DNA of 64,000 nucleotides from assembly GCA_041745295.1 (NCBI GenBank), contig JBGTJE010000028.1, positions 1 through 64,000 on the forward strand, given 5' to 3'. A program made the translations under genes and the position numbers. A model generated the notes under the pieces. The model did not search any database. It saw only the letters and a program-made list of their open reading frames with translations, and was not told where the DNA came from. Positions 36,368 to 45,629 of the stretch are shown in pieces. This DNA is from JANMEB01 sp041745295 (GTDB lineage Bacteria; Planctomycetota; Planctomycetia; Pirellulales; Pirellulaceae). Every line of letters begins with the position of its first letter. The stretch's first letter is position 1.

Positions 36368-37429
36368 TTACGCTTGCGAGATTGGCAGGTAGCGGTAGGG
36401 GGAAGTCAGCACCAGGATCGACGCGGCGGTGCAGAAAGTACGGCTCGTGATGCAGTGGTGCCCGGTCCAGCTTCCGTCTTTGTTCTGCACATCGATGAGT
36501 TTGTCGCGGACCACCGGAAACCAATCGTTCCACTGCTGGCCACCCCGCTTGAGCATTGTTTCGGTGATCAAATGAAACGCCAAAAACTCTTCGCCGCCAG
36601 CTTGAGTAAACGGCGTGTTGTCGTTCTTGACGAACTTCAAAACGTCTTCAAAGGCGCGTTTGGCGACTTTGTCGTTTTCCATTTCCATATCGTACAAGAC
36701 GCGAATTCCCGACGCGTTCTTGTAAAGCTCGTGCATCCAGCCTTGGGATTCGGTGAGGCTGGCCGACATTTTGAGGATCAAGTGTTGGGCGGTTTTCTCG
36801 GGCGCAGTCCCGACCGTCACGCCGACCGAACTCGCCGCACGCAAGCTGACCCAACCCATGACCGTTCCCAGTATCGGCGCCCACGATTCGTTTCCCCAGT
36901 CGCCGCTGGGCGTCTGCGTTTTGACGATGACGCCGGTGACTTTGCGCAGTGCGTTGCTAACGGGGGTGGGATCGGCTTGTTCGCCGAGCGTTTGACTCAA
37001 GTACAACGAGGCGAAGAACGAATGGGCCTGCTGGCCAATCTTATTCTGAATTTGCGTCCCGGAACCCGACGTGATATTGTGCGGCGGCATGTTTTCGACG
37101 CGGTTCAGGATAAACCGCTGGATCGAGCGCAAATCATTTTGGTATTCTCCTTCGTAACACGTTCCCCCGGCGGCCATCATCGCCAAGCCGACCATGCAGG
37201 AGCAGCCGATATCCGACGGTTGATTGATATCGACTCCGCAGCCGCTGTCCTTGTTAAATGTCTTTCGCAGCCACGTCAAGCCGCGTCGGACGGCGCGTTC
37301 GGACGCTTCGGTGACGTTGGCGTCATCGGCATTTTTCGCCCAAGTCCTTTCCCCTCGCACAACCGCCAATACGAGGCAGGGAGACAGGGCCAAAAACTCG
37401 CGTCGACCCCAGTTCGTTTTTCCGGCCAT
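36368..37429 (-). CDS. TAT-exported prenyltransferase/squalene-cyclase-fold protein
   Basis: A 353-residue protein. The ATG at 37429 yields NWGRREFLALSPCLVLAVV, a twin-arginine signal. The mature part has repeated helical units with Gly/Trp turns (RAVRRGLTWLRKTFNKDSG; SNALRKVTGVIVKTQTPSGDWG; VRDKLIDVQNKDGSWTGHH), as in the alpha/alpha-barrel prenyltransferase and squalene-cyclase superfamily. The cyclase Asp motif is not evident, so it is probably a structural relative. Such proteins are common in planctomycetes and of unknown role. Six or more Cys residues in the barrel could bind metal or form disulfides. Confidence 0.75.
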   Translation of the reverse strand: MAGKTNWGRREFLALSPCLVLAVVRGERTWAKNADDANVTEASERAVRRGLTWLRKTFNKDSGCGVDINQPSDIGCSCMVGLAMMAAGGTCYEGEYQNDLRSIQRFILNRVENMPPHNITSGSGTQIQNKIGQQAHSFFASLYLSQTLGEQADPTPVSNALRKVTGVIVKTQTPSGDWGNESWAPILGTVMGWVSLRAASSVGVTVGTAPEKTAQHLILKMSASLTESQGWMHELYKNASGIRVLYDMEMENDKVAKRAFEDVLKFVKNDNTPFTQAGGEEFLAFHLITETMLKRGGQQWNDWFPVVRDKLIDVQNKDGSWTGHHCITSRTFCTAASILVLTSPYRYLPISQA

Positions 37430-37614
37430 GGCAGTTCCATGATAAGCTTCGATCGTCCCAATTATCTTATCGACCTTCGCCCGCCAAAGCCAGAATTTTG
37501 GCGAGGTTTTTCCCACTCGCAGCGCTAGCGAAGAACGGTTATCCTCAAGTTTACTACCCTCGCTGACGCCTCGGGTTGACGATGGCATCCTCGCGCCAGA
37601 TGTTTTGGCGTGGA

Positions 37615-38625
37615 TCATTTGATTTGCACCGACTGATTTCTGAATTCACCGTACCAGCTTTTGATTTTCTCGCGATCAAATGCGCCGCGATAAATCCCGA
37701 GACGGTAGCGGAGACGCAATTGATTGCCTTGTGGCAAATCAAAGTTGCCGCTGCCTTCGGGCTGCTTGAGAAAATCGTGAAGGCCGAATGGATTGGCGGC
37801 GACCAAGCCGTAGTCGCGGGCATGCCAAGTCGTGGGATGGCGCAAGTTCTGCGGATGATCAAAGATTGCAATCCCCAGGTCGACGCCGTCGATCTGGCCA
37901 AAGTAACTGACCCATTCCGCAGGCTGCCCCCAAATCGTGCCGTCCGTTTGGCCGGCGCTGTTTTCGGCGTGGCCGACCGGCAGCGAATCGTCTTCGCGCT
38001 TGAGCTGCAACGCGGGATGTGTGCGTATGGCAAAGGTCCCTTCCTTGGTGTCGCCGAAGCGGACGTCCACAGCGGCGGTCAACACAAAGTCAAAATCGAC
38101 AAATCGAACGTCGGCTCGATCGGCAAACCGCAACGTGGCTTGCTCGTTCAAGATCGATTTGTCGCCGTCCAGCCAGCGGCTCGAAGCGACAATCCCAGGC
38201 CACGTGCCGAGTTCATCGTTGAGCAGGCTGACGTCGTCGGTCGCAATCCGAGCCTTCTCGCTCCAAAAGTCCAAGCCGTTGACGTCGCCGTGTGCGAACC
38301 AAAGCGACTTATGATGTTCGTGATCGTTCGCCTCGCCCGGCACGCCGGGCTTCATCGGGTAATTCCGCGTAACTTCGAACTCGCCAGGGCCCTTGAGTGG
38401 ATACAAAATCGGCTTGGCGTAGCTGGTGAAATCATAGATGGCCCAAACGTCGCTACCCGAGCAAACTTGGACCCGGCCACTCCCGACGCAAAGCTCGATC
38501 GTAGAGCCGCCGGTTCGATCCGGTGCGGGTTTCTGGGCAACGATTGCCGGTATCGGCCAGGCGCCAACCAACAACAACGAACCAATCAGGATCAAGCGCA
38601 AAAAACAAACGGCGCTTGTACGCAT
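37615..38625 (-). CDS. secreted DUF6807 (PmoA-like) family protein
   Basis: A 336-residue protein with a Sec signal (FLRLILIGSLLLVGAWPIPA). The hallmark is DHEHHKSLWFAHGDVNGLDF near residue 95, the conserved core of this planctomycete/Bacteroidetes family (annotated as PmoA-like or DUF6807). The His cluster suggests metal or sugar binding. Homologues often sit among polysaccharide-degradation genes, but no such genes are here. The start is fixed by the tRNA gene just upstream: frame sequence beyond 38625 reads through the tRNA and is not coding. Confidence 0.8.
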   Translation of the reverse strand: MRTSAVCFLRLILIGSLLLVGAWPIPAIVAQKPAPDRTGGSTIELCVGSGRVQVCSGSDVWAIYDFTSYAKPILYPLKGPGEFEVTRNYPMKPGVPGEANDHEHHKSLWFAHGDVNGLDFWSEKARIATDDVSLLNDELGTWPGIVASSRWLDGDKSILNEQATLRFADRADVRFVDFDFVLTAAVDVRFGDTKEGTFAIRTHPALQLKREDDSLPVGHAENSAGQTDGTIWGQPAEWVSYFGQIDGVDLGIAIFDHPQNLRHPTTWHARDYGLVAANPFGLHDFLKQPEGSGNFDLPQGNQLRLRYRLGIYRGAFDREKIKSWYGEFRNQSVQIK

Positions 38626-38659
38626 GAAGCGATCACCGGAAAAGGTGGAGGGCCACGAG

Positions 38660-38743
38660 TGCGGGCGAGAGGACTCGAACCTCCATTCCCTTACGAGAAC
38701 ATGGCCCTCAACCATGCGCGTCTGCCAGTTCCGCCACGCCCGC
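38660..38743 (-). tRNA. tRNA-Leu (anticodon GAG)
   Basis: The acceptor stem pairs GCGGGCG (38743-38737) with CGCCCGC (38667-38661), with discriminator A at 38660. The D arm contains GCG..CGC and GAACTGGCAGA. The anticodon arm is CATGG-TTGAGGG-CCATG, giving GAG. A long variable arm (class II) and TTCGAGT T-loop complete it, 84 nt in all. It reads CUC and CUU codons. CCA is not encoded. It lies 34 nt upstream of the DUF6807 start on the same strand. Confidence 0.95.
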
Positions 38744-38954
38744 AAACTTGATCGTTACAAACACCATAGTCTAAGAGTCGGGTGCGTCGGGTCAAGTCCG
38801 TCAATTGTTCGTTTGGAATAAGTCAGGGCGAGGTTGTTTGGGTTGTCGGCTTTTAGTTTTCAAACCAATTCACCATCCAGGCAAGTTGGACAGGGTCTTA
38901 ATGGCCATCGACCGATTTTTGAAGACACGGAGAGACTGCGAACGCATGGCTCAG

Positions 38955-39959
38955 TCACATGCGTTCCAAATCCACCACCGTTCGGCCAACGATCTTGCCC
39001 GCCAGAATTTCGTCGATCTTTGGATTCAGTCCGCTCAAACCGACCGTCGTTGAAATCGAGGCCAAGTTTTCCAAACGCCATTCGCCGGACAGTCGATTCC
39101 AAATCTTCGTCCGTTGCGCGGATGAAATGTTGCCCGAATCAATCCCGCAGAGGGTGACCCCGCGAAGAATGAACGGATAGACCGAAACCGGTAAATCGTG
39201 GCCGCCGACCAGCCCGCACGCGGTCACGCAGCCGCCGAGCTTGGTGGCGCGAAGGATCGTGGCGAGAGTATTCCCGCCGACCGTGTCGATGGCGCCTTGC
39301 CAGACAGCCGAAAGCAGCGGCCGTTGGGACTTGTCGTTGATGGACTCGCGGTCGATCACGCGCGTCGCGCCCAGCTTTTTTAACCATTCGACCCGCTCGG
39401 GCTTGCCGGTCGACGCCGCGACTTGAAAGCCCAGCTTGGCGAGCAGCATCACAGCCACGATTCCCACACCTCCGGTTGCTCCGCTGACCACGATTTCTCC
39501 GCTCGCGGGAACGGCCCCATGGGCCAGCATTGCCTCGACGCATTGCGCCGCCGTAAAGCCTGCCGTTCCCAAAGCCATTGCGTCGAACATCGAAAGCGAC
39601 TGCGGCAACGCAATCAGCCAATCCTCCGGAACGCGCGCCAGTTGCGAAAATCCTCCCCAAGCTTCTGTGCCGAATTTGGCGTGCGACGACAAAACTTGCT
39701 GCCCCACCGGAAATCGTGCTGCCGAACTTTCGACCACGACCCCGGCCGCGTCGATGCCTGGAACCAATGGAAACGTTCGGGCAACTCCCGGATGTCCGGT
39801 TGCGGCCAGAGCGTCCTTGTAATTCAGCGACGAATAGGCGACGCGGATCGTGACGTCGCCTGCGGGGAGCTCGTGGGGCTGAAGTTGGCGGATCGCGCGC
39901 CGAACCTGTCCGTCGTTTTGCGTCACATATAAGCATTGAAAAGCGGCGGATTGATTCAT
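38955..39959 (-). CDS. YhdH/AcuI-type quinone oxidoreductase
   Basis: A 334-residue medium-chain reductase without zinc ligands. The N-terminal GroES-like part has VAYSSLNYKDALAATGHPG and PLVPGIDAAG, characteristic of the YhdH/AcuI group. The Rossmann site is VSGATGGVGIVAVMLLAKLG and AASTGKPERVEWLKKLGA. AcuI reduces acryloyl-CoA with NADPH; the family also acts on other enoyl substrates, so the substrate is not settled. It is cytoplasmic. The ATG at 39959 fits family length. Confidence 0.9.
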   Translation of the reverse strand: MNQSAAFQCLYVTQNDGQVRRAIRQLQPHELPAGDVTIRVAYSSLNYKDALAATGHPGVARTFPLVPGIDAAGVVVESSAARFPVGQQVLSSHAKFGTEAWGGFSQLARVPEDWLIALPQSLSMFDAMALGTAGFTAAQCVEAMLAHGAVPASGEIVVSGATGGVGIVAVMLLAKLGFQVAASTGKPERVEWLKKLGATRVIDRESINDKSQRPLLSAVWQGAIDTVGGNTLATILRATKLGGCVTACGLVGGHDLPVSVYPFILRGVTLCGIDSGNISSAQRTKIWNRLSGEWRLENLASISTTVGLSGLNPKIDEILAGKIVGRTVVDLERM

Positions 39960-40076
39960 CGAGGGCTTCAAATCACGGCTGGAATGTGGGGCGTGGTCTG
40001 AGTGCAAAGCTTTGCAGCGATCCCGGTTTTATCGTGGCCGCAGAACGCTCGCAATGGGATAGAGCGCGTGCATTCT

Positions 40077-40153
40077 GGGTGGCACGCCCGGCGTGGTTCA
40101 ATCATCGGTTGGTGCAGCCACGCCCTTCGCCAAGCCTCAGGGCGTGCCACCCC
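40077..40153. repeat. palindromic element, family B copy 1 (intergenic)
   Basis: A 77-nt element starting GGGTGGCACGCCC and ending GGGCGTGCCACCCC, so its ends are inverted repeats. The right 37 nt (40117-40153) match 31 of 37 positions of 47509-47545, which lies inside a coding gene. The element sits between the reductase and acyltransferase genes. Confidence 0.8.
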
Positions 40154-40202
40154 GAATGCGCTGTGCGCGTCTCCGGACCCCGCCCCGGCCCTTCGTGCTC
40201 GT

Positions 40203-40976
40203 TCACGCCGCTTTCGAAATGGATTGCGAATCACATGGCCCGTCGATTGTGGCGTCCGCCGACAATCGTCCGCGGCGAAAGCGCATCTGTCCGCGAATGT
40301 CGTAACGCGAATTAGCCCAATCTTCGGCTTGTTCCGTTAATTGGTTGATAACTCGCTCGATATGATTTCGAAAGTCGTCCATGTCGTCGCGCGATAGGCG
40401 TTTGGGAAGGCGAATCTTCGGTCCGCAGATCACGCGGGCCCGCGAAAACGGCTTGCCAAGTGCAAAGCGGTCCCACGTATTGGCACGCCACGGCCGCCGG
40501 TGTCCAACGCCAACCGGCACGATGGGCATATCGAACAGAGACGCCAAGAACACCGGACCAACCGACATCGAACGGCGCGGTCCTTGCGGTCCATCGGGGG
40601 CAATGCCCAGCGTGTTCGTTTTGCAAAGTTGTCGGAGCTGACGAATGGCGCGAGAGCCCCCCCGCCGCGTGCTGCCGCGAACGACCGAAAAACCCAATCG
40701 TTCCGCGGCTTGATTGAGCCATTCGGCATCGCGATGTTGGCTCACCAGCATGGTGACGGGGGTATCCGCCCAAAGGCCGACTAGCAACGCCAGGTACTCG
40801 TGCCAGAATACGCCAATGCTCGTTTCATAGAATTCCGGCAACCGCGGGTCGAATGACTTGTCGTGGTAGGCGATCTTGCAGTCGAGCATCCGAGCAGCGC
40901 CTCGTAGCCCGAGCGCGAACGCAACGCCCCCCAGTCGTTGATACCATGGAATGATCGGAGGCAATGTGTCGGACAT
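40203..40976 (-). CDS. lysophospholipid acyltransferase-like protein (DUF374)
   Basis: A 257-residue protein of the DUF374 group within the PlsC/LpxL superfamily. The motifs are FWHEYLALLVGLW, VSQHRDAEWLNQAAERLGF, RGSTRRGGSRAI and APDGPQGPRRSM, where the PDGP stretch binds acyl donor or phosphate. It may transfer acyl chains to lipid A or phospholipid precursors at the inner face of the membrane. No other lipid A gene is adjacent. It starts at 40976 and faces away from thiL. Confidence 0.85.
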   Translation of the reverse strand: MSDTLPPIIPWYQRLGGVAFALGLRGAARMLDCKIAYHDKSFDPRLPEFYETSIGVFWHEYLALLVGLWADTPVTMLVSQHRDAEWLNQAAERLGFSVVRGSTRRGGSRAIRQLRQLCKTNTLGIAPDGPQGPRRSMSVGPVFLASLFDMPIVPVGVGHRRPWRANTWDRFALGKPFSRARVICGPKIRLPKRLSRDDMDDFRNHIERVINQLTEQAEDWANSRYDIRGQMRFRRGRLSADATIDGPCDSQSISKAA

Positions 40977-41322
40977 GGGTGAATTTAATTCGACGCCTTA
41001 TTACGGCGTTGCAAATGGGTTGGACAATTCGAGTCGGGCGAAACCAGAAGGCGACATATCCGCGCGTTAATACCGCAGGTGTCGTACCTCGGAAGGCGGG
41101 AAAAATATCCGTTAGTCAATGGAAAGCCAATCCCAAGTCACCGCATGGCGATAGCATTTTCTGACTGCATTTTTTGCACCGTCTAGCTTCTTCCTTCCAT
41201 GGAACTTGGATTCCATCCTGCCGCGCCGGGAAGCCCGGAATGACACGCGGTCAGGTGAGGCGTTATTTGGCAAAACCCCGCCGATGATATATTTACTTTT
41301 TTCGCCCAAATCGGACCGTTGC
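40977..41322. other. divergent intergenic region with decayed REP element
   Basis: A gap of 346 nt upstream of both the acyltransferase and thiL. The palindrome ACGCC-TTATTA-CGGCGT is near 40994-41010. A decayed family C unit (GGATTCCATCC..GCCCGGAATGACAC) spans about 41209-41242. Promoters were not identified with confidence. Confidence 0.5.
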
Positions 41323-42249
41323 ATGGAACGAAAAATCATCGATTGGCTGAAACAGACGTTTCCCGCGCGGTATCCGCTATCCGTCGGAATTGGCGACGAC
41401 GCCGCCGTCATTGATATTGACGCCCGGCAAATCGTCGTCACGACCGATGCCGTAGTCGAAGGGGTTCACTTCGAAATCGCCAAGCACTCTTGGCGGCGGA
41501 TCGGGCACAAAGCCGTCGCGGTCAATCTCAGCGACCTCGCGGCAATGGGAGCCGTGCCACTGGCAATTGTGATCACATTGGTACTTCCGCAAGGTACCGT
41601 TCTGAATCAAGTGAAAGAACTTTACGCGGGAATCAGCAATCTTTGTCAGCGATGGCGAATCGCTATTGCCGGGGGCGACACGAATTTCTCGCTGGGGCCG
41701 TTGACGATCAGCATTACGGCATTGGGAATACTTGAACCGAATCGAACACCTTGGCTCTGCCGGGGAGCTCAGATCGGCGACGACATCCTGGTCAGCGGCA
41801 GCTTGGGCGGGAGCATTTTAGGCAAGCACATGGACTTTGAACCGCGCTGTGACCTGGCCCGCGAAATCGCCTCAAAATTCCAAGTCCACGCGGCGACCGA
41901 CGTCAGCGATGGTCTTCTGTTTAATCTGGGAGTCATTCTGCGCTCCAGCGGTTGCGGCGCATTATTGGAACTGGGAGAAATTCCAATCTCGCCCGCAGCG
42001 CGCGAAATGGCCGATCATCGATCGTCGTTGGATCATGCACTGTACGACGGTGAAGATTTCGAGCTGGTCGTGGTCGTCTCCCCAGAACAAGCCGCGCGTA
42101 TGCTTGCGGACGAGCACCTTTCAAACTCATTGACGCGGATCGGTCGAACCAGGGAACAGCCCGGAATTCTCGGGCGGCAGGCGGACCGTTCGGAAAAAAT
42201 TCTCGAAGTTCGCGGATACTCGCACGGCCAATCAGGCGAGTTGCCATGA
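41323..42249 (+). CDS. thiL: thiamine-monophosphate kinase
   Basis: A 308-residue ATP-dependent kinase that makes thiamine diphosphate from thiamine phosphate. The motifs are VGIGDDAAVIDI near residue 25, TTDAVVEGVHFEI, VAVNLSDLAAMGAVPLA, GGDTNFS, ATDVSDGLLFNLG and YDGEDFELVV, all metal- and phosphate-binding motifs of ThiL/PurM-like proteins. The frame extends upstream, but the ATG at 41323 begins at the family start. It overlaps tsaE by 4 nt, so the two are coupled. Confidence 0.95.
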   Translation: MERKIIDWLKQTFPARYPLSVGIGDDAAVIDIDARQIVVTTDAVVEGVHFEIAKHSWRRIGHKAVAVNLSDLAAMGAVPLAIVITLVLPQGTVLNQVKELYAGISNLCQRWRIAIAGGDTNFSLGPLTISITALGILEPNRTPWLCRGAQIGDDILVSGSLGGSILGKHMDFEPRCDLAREIASKFQVHAATDVSDGLLFNLGVILRSSGCGALLELGEIPISPAAREMADHRSSLDHALYDGEDFELVVVVSPEQAARMLADEHLSNSLTRIGRTREQPGILGRQADRSEKILEVRGYSHGQSGELP

Positions 42250-42716
42250 GCGACGCAATATCTCGTTTGGAAATCATCAGCGAATCGCCCGACGACACGC
42301 GTCGCATTGGAAGTCGATTTGGAGCCATTCTCGACGGTGGAATTCTAATCGGGCTCGATGGCGATTTGGGCAGTGGCAAGACCTGTTTTGTACAAGGTCT
42401 TGCCCAAGGGTTGGGCGTCTCGTCCGACGAAGTCTCGAGTCCGACATTTGTGATATGCCACGTCTATCAAGGACGATTGACGCTCCTGCACGCGGACGCC
42501 TATCGCTTGAAGCAGGTCGACGAATTCGAAGATCTGGGTATTTTCGAATCGCTGGAGAATGGTGCGGCGGTAGTCGTCGAATGGTCGCAGCGCGTCGCGG
42601 CCGCGCTCCCCGCCGATCGAATACAAATCCAGATCGAGGAACTGAGCCCTGAGCGGCGGCGTTTTGCAATCCAAGCGATTGGCGAAATTAGCCAACTGAT
42701 GTTAGCCAAGTATTAG
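42246..42716 (+). CDS. tsaE: tRNA threonylcarbamoyladenosine ATPase
   Basis: A 156-residue ATPase of the t6A modification system, working with TsaB, TsaC and TsaD on ANN-decoding tRNAs. The P-loop is DLGSGKTCFVQGLAQGLG near residues 38-55, followed by SPTFVICHVYQGRLTLLHAD, which carries the conserved Thr and the HxDxYR-type motif (HADAYRL). VVVEWSQRV is the C-terminal signature. Translation is coupled to thiL by ATGA. Confidence 0.95.
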   Translation: MSDAISRLEIISESPDDTRRIGSRFGAILDGGILIGLDGDLGSGKTCFVQGLAQGLGVSSDEVSSPTFVICHVYQGRLTLLHADAYRLKQVDEFEDLGIFESLENGAAVVVEWSQRVAAALPADRIQIQIEELSPERRRFAIQAIGEISQLMLAKY

Positions 42717-42796
42717 TTTTCAGTTTTCAGCAAGAAATTCGAAGTATGATCGACCCCGATTCTTGTCTTTTTTCTGAACACTGAAAACTGAAAACT
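42715..42796. terminator. 16-bp inverted repeat between convergent genes
   Basis: AGTTTTCAGTTTTCAG (42715-42730) is exactly complementary to 42781-42796, with about 50 nt between. The motif CTGAAAA is repeated three times on the right. It separates tsaE from the convergent helicase gene and may end both messages. Its tandem CTGAAAACTGAAAACT character also fits a simple repeat. Confidence 0.5.
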
Positions 42797-42801
42797 GAAA
42801 A

Positions 42802-45099
42802 CTATTCTTTAACCTGCTTCAACGGCGCGTGGGCAAGCCTGAAACTTCTTTCCTGATCGCCGAAGCAGACGATCGCCACTCGCTTATTGGCCTTGCCGGT
42901 TAGCGCCTTGATGACTCCGCTGCCGTACTGCGGGTGTTCCACCAACATGCCGGCTTGAAAGGACTCGACCGATGCCCGCGGAAACTCGGGCGTGGCTTGA
43001 GCTTGATCCAGCAACTGCGCCGCGGTGACTAGTTTGAAATTCGTTGCGACGGAACGTGAATAGGGAGCGGGTTTTTCTGCAACAGAGTCGCCGTCATCAG
43101 AGTATACTTCGTCGTCGGGAATGTCGTCCGCAGCCTCATGGTCCGGGCCGAAGAACTCGTACGATGTCGGTCCGGCGACTTCCATTTCCGCCCGCGGCAG
43201 TTCCATCAGGAAGCGGCTGGCGATCGTCGTCCAGGCTTGTCCGCGGCGAAAACGCGAGAGGGTCCGGCTCAGTTGCAACTCGTCTTCGGCACGCGTCATG
43301 CCGACAAACAGCAGACGCCGCTCCTCTTCTAGCTCGGTATCGGAATGCAAGTTGCGCTCGTGCGGCAGAAGCCCATCTTCCAAACCCACGACGAAAACGG
43401 CGGGGAACTCCAGACCTTTGGCCGCGTGCAGGGTCATCAAAGAGACGGCGTTCCCATCGGACTCCCATTCGTCGGCGTCTTGGACCAACGACGACATTTC
43501 GAGAAATGCTTCGAGTCCGCCGTCGTCGGGATGGGTCTCGTCGAACTCGGCGGCCGCCGCGATTAGTTCATCCACGTTGGCCGCGCGTTCGTGTCCTTCC
43601 TCGCTGCCGTCCTCCAACAAGTAATTTCGGTAGCGCGTCAAGTCGACGACCCTCTCAATAATCCTTTGAACCGACGGCTCGGTGCGGACTTCGCCCAGTC
43701 GATCGATCAGTGCTACGAAACCAGCGACTTTGGCCGCGGCTTGTTTGCTCAAATCCGGATTTAAGCCGCAGCGGCGGGCCGCCGCCAACAAGGGAATCCG
43801 ATGTGCTTGGGCGTCAATTTTAAGTTTGGCGACGGTCGCCGATCCGATCTTGCGCAGCGGAACGTTGATGATCCGTTGCATGGCGATTTGATCGGAAGGA
43901 TTATTGAGCAGATTCAGATAGGCGAAAATGTCCTTAATTTCCTTCCGCTCATAGAACTCGTGTCCGTGGACGATCAAATACGGAATGCGCCGCAGCCGCA
44001 ACTCGTGCTCAAACGATCGCGAGAGCCAATTGGCGCGATACAGAATCGCAAAATCCTTGGCTTGGCGGGTTCCGTTGTGGATGCCCGTGGCGATGCACTC
44101 GACGATGTCGGACGCTTCATGCTGAGGATTGGGGTAAGCCACCAAGCGAACGGCAGCGCCTTCGTCATTGTTTGTGACGAGCGATTTGGGCAAACGGTGC
44201 ACGTTGTTTCGAATTAGTTGATCGGCGACCCGCAAAATGGCTTTGGTGCTGCGGTAGTTCTGCTCCAGACGTATGACCTTGGCGGATGGAAAATTCTGCT
44301 CGAACTTGAGGACATTGTCCAAATTGGCGCCGCGCCACCCGTAGATCGACTGATCGGGGTCGCCCGTCGCGCACAAATTAGGGTGATCGAGCGACAGGGC
44401 CCGAACGATCGCGAATTGGGTCGCATTGGTGTCTTGGTATTCGTCGACCAAAATGTAGCGCCAGCGCTCGTCGAGCGTTTGACGCAGCTCGGGGTTGTCG
44501 CGCAGCAAGACAAACGCTTGCAACAGAAGGTCGTCGAAATCGACCGCGTTGGCCATTCGCAGCACCTGCGTGTAGGCTCGGTAGATTTTGGCGACGATCG
44601 CGTCCAGCGCGTTTCCGGGCCGCGCGGCGAACGACTCGCTGTCCACGGCATAATGCTTGGCTCGGGCGATCTCGCCGCCGATTTGGTCAACCGAAAAATG
44701 CCTGGTGGGGATATTTGCGACCTCGAACGCTTCTTTCAATGCCGCCCGAGCATCGGAGACGTCGTAGATGGTAAAGTTTTCTCCGATGCCAACCGACGTT
44801 CCGTAGGTTCGGAGCAGTCGCGCACAAAACTTATGGAATGTGCCGATCCAAACGCTGTGTTTGTCAACCAGCTTTTGGACTCGCGATTTCATCTCGTCCG
44901 CGGCCTTGTTCGTAAAGGTCAACGCGACGATCTCGTGCGAAGACACGCCGTTTTGAATCAGGTGGGCGATGCGATGCGTGATGACCGCCGTCTTGCCGCT
45001 GCCCGGTCCGGCCAAGACCAGCAGCGGCCCCTCGGTCGTCGTCACCGCGGCTCGCTGGGCTTCGTTGAGCGAGGGAAATGGATTTTTGGCGGACGTCAT
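42802..45099 (-). CDS. pcrA: UvrD/PcrA-type DNA helicase
   Basis: A 765-residue superfamily 1A helicase. Motif Ia region LVLAGPGSGKTAVITHRIAH, TFTNKAADEMKSRV, motif II LVDEYQDTNATQF, motif III GDPDQSIYGWRGA, EQNYRSTKAIL, motif V TLHAAKGLEFPAVF and motif VI VGMTRAEDEL are all present. The C-terminal 50 residues (LVEHPQYGSGVIKAL..) form the small PcrA Tudor-like domain that contacts RNA polymerase. It unwinds DNA 3'-5' in repair and in removing RecA or stalled polymerase. The ATG at 45099 is preferred over the TTG at 45123. Confidence 0.93.
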   Translation of the reverse strand: MTSAKNPFPSLNEAQRAAVTTTEGPLLVLAGPGSGKTAVITHRIAHLIQNGVSSHEIVALTFTNKAADEMKSRVQKLVDKHSVWIGTFHKFCARLLRTYGTSVGIGENFTIYDVSDARAALKEAFEVANIPTRHFSVDQIGGEIARAKHYAVDSESFAARPGNALDAIVAKIYRAYTQVLRMANAVDFDDLLLQAFVLLRDNPELRQTLDERWRYILVDEYQDTNATQFAIVRALSLDHPNLCATGDPDQSIYGWRGANLDNVLKFEQNFPSAKVIRLEQNYRSTKAILRVADQLIRNNVHRLPKSLVTNNDEGAAVRLVAYPNPQHEASDIVECIATGIHNGTRQAKDFAILYRANWLSRSFEHELRLRRIPYLIVHGHEFYERKEIKDIFAYLNLLNNPSDQIAMQRIINVPLRKIGSATVAKLKIDAQAHRIPLLAAARRCGLNPDLSKQAAAKVAGFVALIDRLGEVRTEPSVQRIIERVVDLTRYRNYLLEDGSEEGHERAANVDELIAAAAEFDETHPDDGGLEAFLEMSSLVQDADEWESDGNAVSLMTLHAAKGLEFPAVFVVGLEDGLLPHERNLHSDTELEEERRLLFVGMTRAEDELQLSRTLSRFRRGQAWTTIASRFLMELPRAEMEVAGPTSYEFFGPDHEAADDIPDDEVYSDDGDSVAEKPAPYSRSVATNFKLVTAAQLLDQAQATPEFPRASVESFQAGMLVEHPQYGSGVIKALTGKANKRVAIVCFGDQERSFRLAHAPLKQVKE

Positions 45100-45249
45100 G
45101 GGGAACGAGGTGCTAGCGGCCAACAGGGGAAAACCTGATGTTCAAGTGATGCGGAATTGTTATAGTATCCGCGATTCAAAACAAGGAGCATGAATCGGGC
45201 AAGTCATTCTGTTCCACGTCAGATTCCAATGGTTGGGGAGGGATTCTCG

Positions 45250-45525
45250 ATGACTCGCACTCGCATTCCGTTGAGCGCCGCCGAAGAAACACGCCGCGAC
45301 ATGCAGCTGAAACTGGAGATGAGCACGGCCGAGATTGGATTGACAGTTCGCACCACGAACTGTTTGGAAGAGCGCGGTATTTTCACCGTTCGCGATCTCT
45401 TGAATACAACCCGCACGGAATTGCTCAGCATTTCAAATTTTGGCGAAAAGACGCTCGACGAAGTCTACAAAGCGCTGGAGTCCATCGGATTCTTCCGGCC
45501 CGGCCAAAACGGCCTGCCCCAGTAG
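45250..45525 (+). CDS. free-standing RNA polymerase alpha C-terminal domain protein
   Basis: A 91-residue protein made almost only of an alpha-CTD. LEMSTAEIGLTVRTTNCLEE, GIFTVRDLLNTTRTELLSI and SNFGEKTLDEVYKALESIGF match the helix-hairpin-helix alpha-CTD (cf. ELELSVRSANCLKN). The ATG at 45250 has GGAGGG about 7 nt upstream; ATGs at 45190 and 45229 are weaker. There is no alpha-NTD, so it cannot assemble into polymerase in the usual way. It may bind UP-element DNA or a regulator, or compete with alpha. A -10-like TATAGT lies at 45161-45166. The nearest downstream genes are the arrestin-like unit. Confidence 0.85.
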   Translation: MTRTRIPLSAAEETRRDMQLKLEMSTAEIGLTVRTTNCLEERGIFTVRDLLNTTRTELLSISNFGEKTLDEVYKALESIGFFRPGQNGLPQ

Positions 45526-45629
45526 TCGATCCCGCGTATTCGCGGCGTGTGCCGTTCGCCGCTCGATTCAAGTTGACCCTCTGTTCATAATGGGGATAGG
45601 ATCAACCGATCGGCGTAGCGGCGATATCG

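Noticed and set aside
36275..37528. Long plus-strand frame of 417 codons
   Set aside because: It is antisense to the TAT-exported barrel gene and starts within an inverted repeat; composition is Arg/Asp/His-rich as in shadows.
38625..38745. N-terminal extension of the DUF6807 protein (MRAWRNWQTRMVEG..)
   Set aside because: This stretch is the tRNA-Leu gene read as protein; the true start is at 38625.
44218..45138. Plus-strand frame of 306 codons
   Set aside because: Antisense to the helicase gene, where all motifs are on the minus strand.
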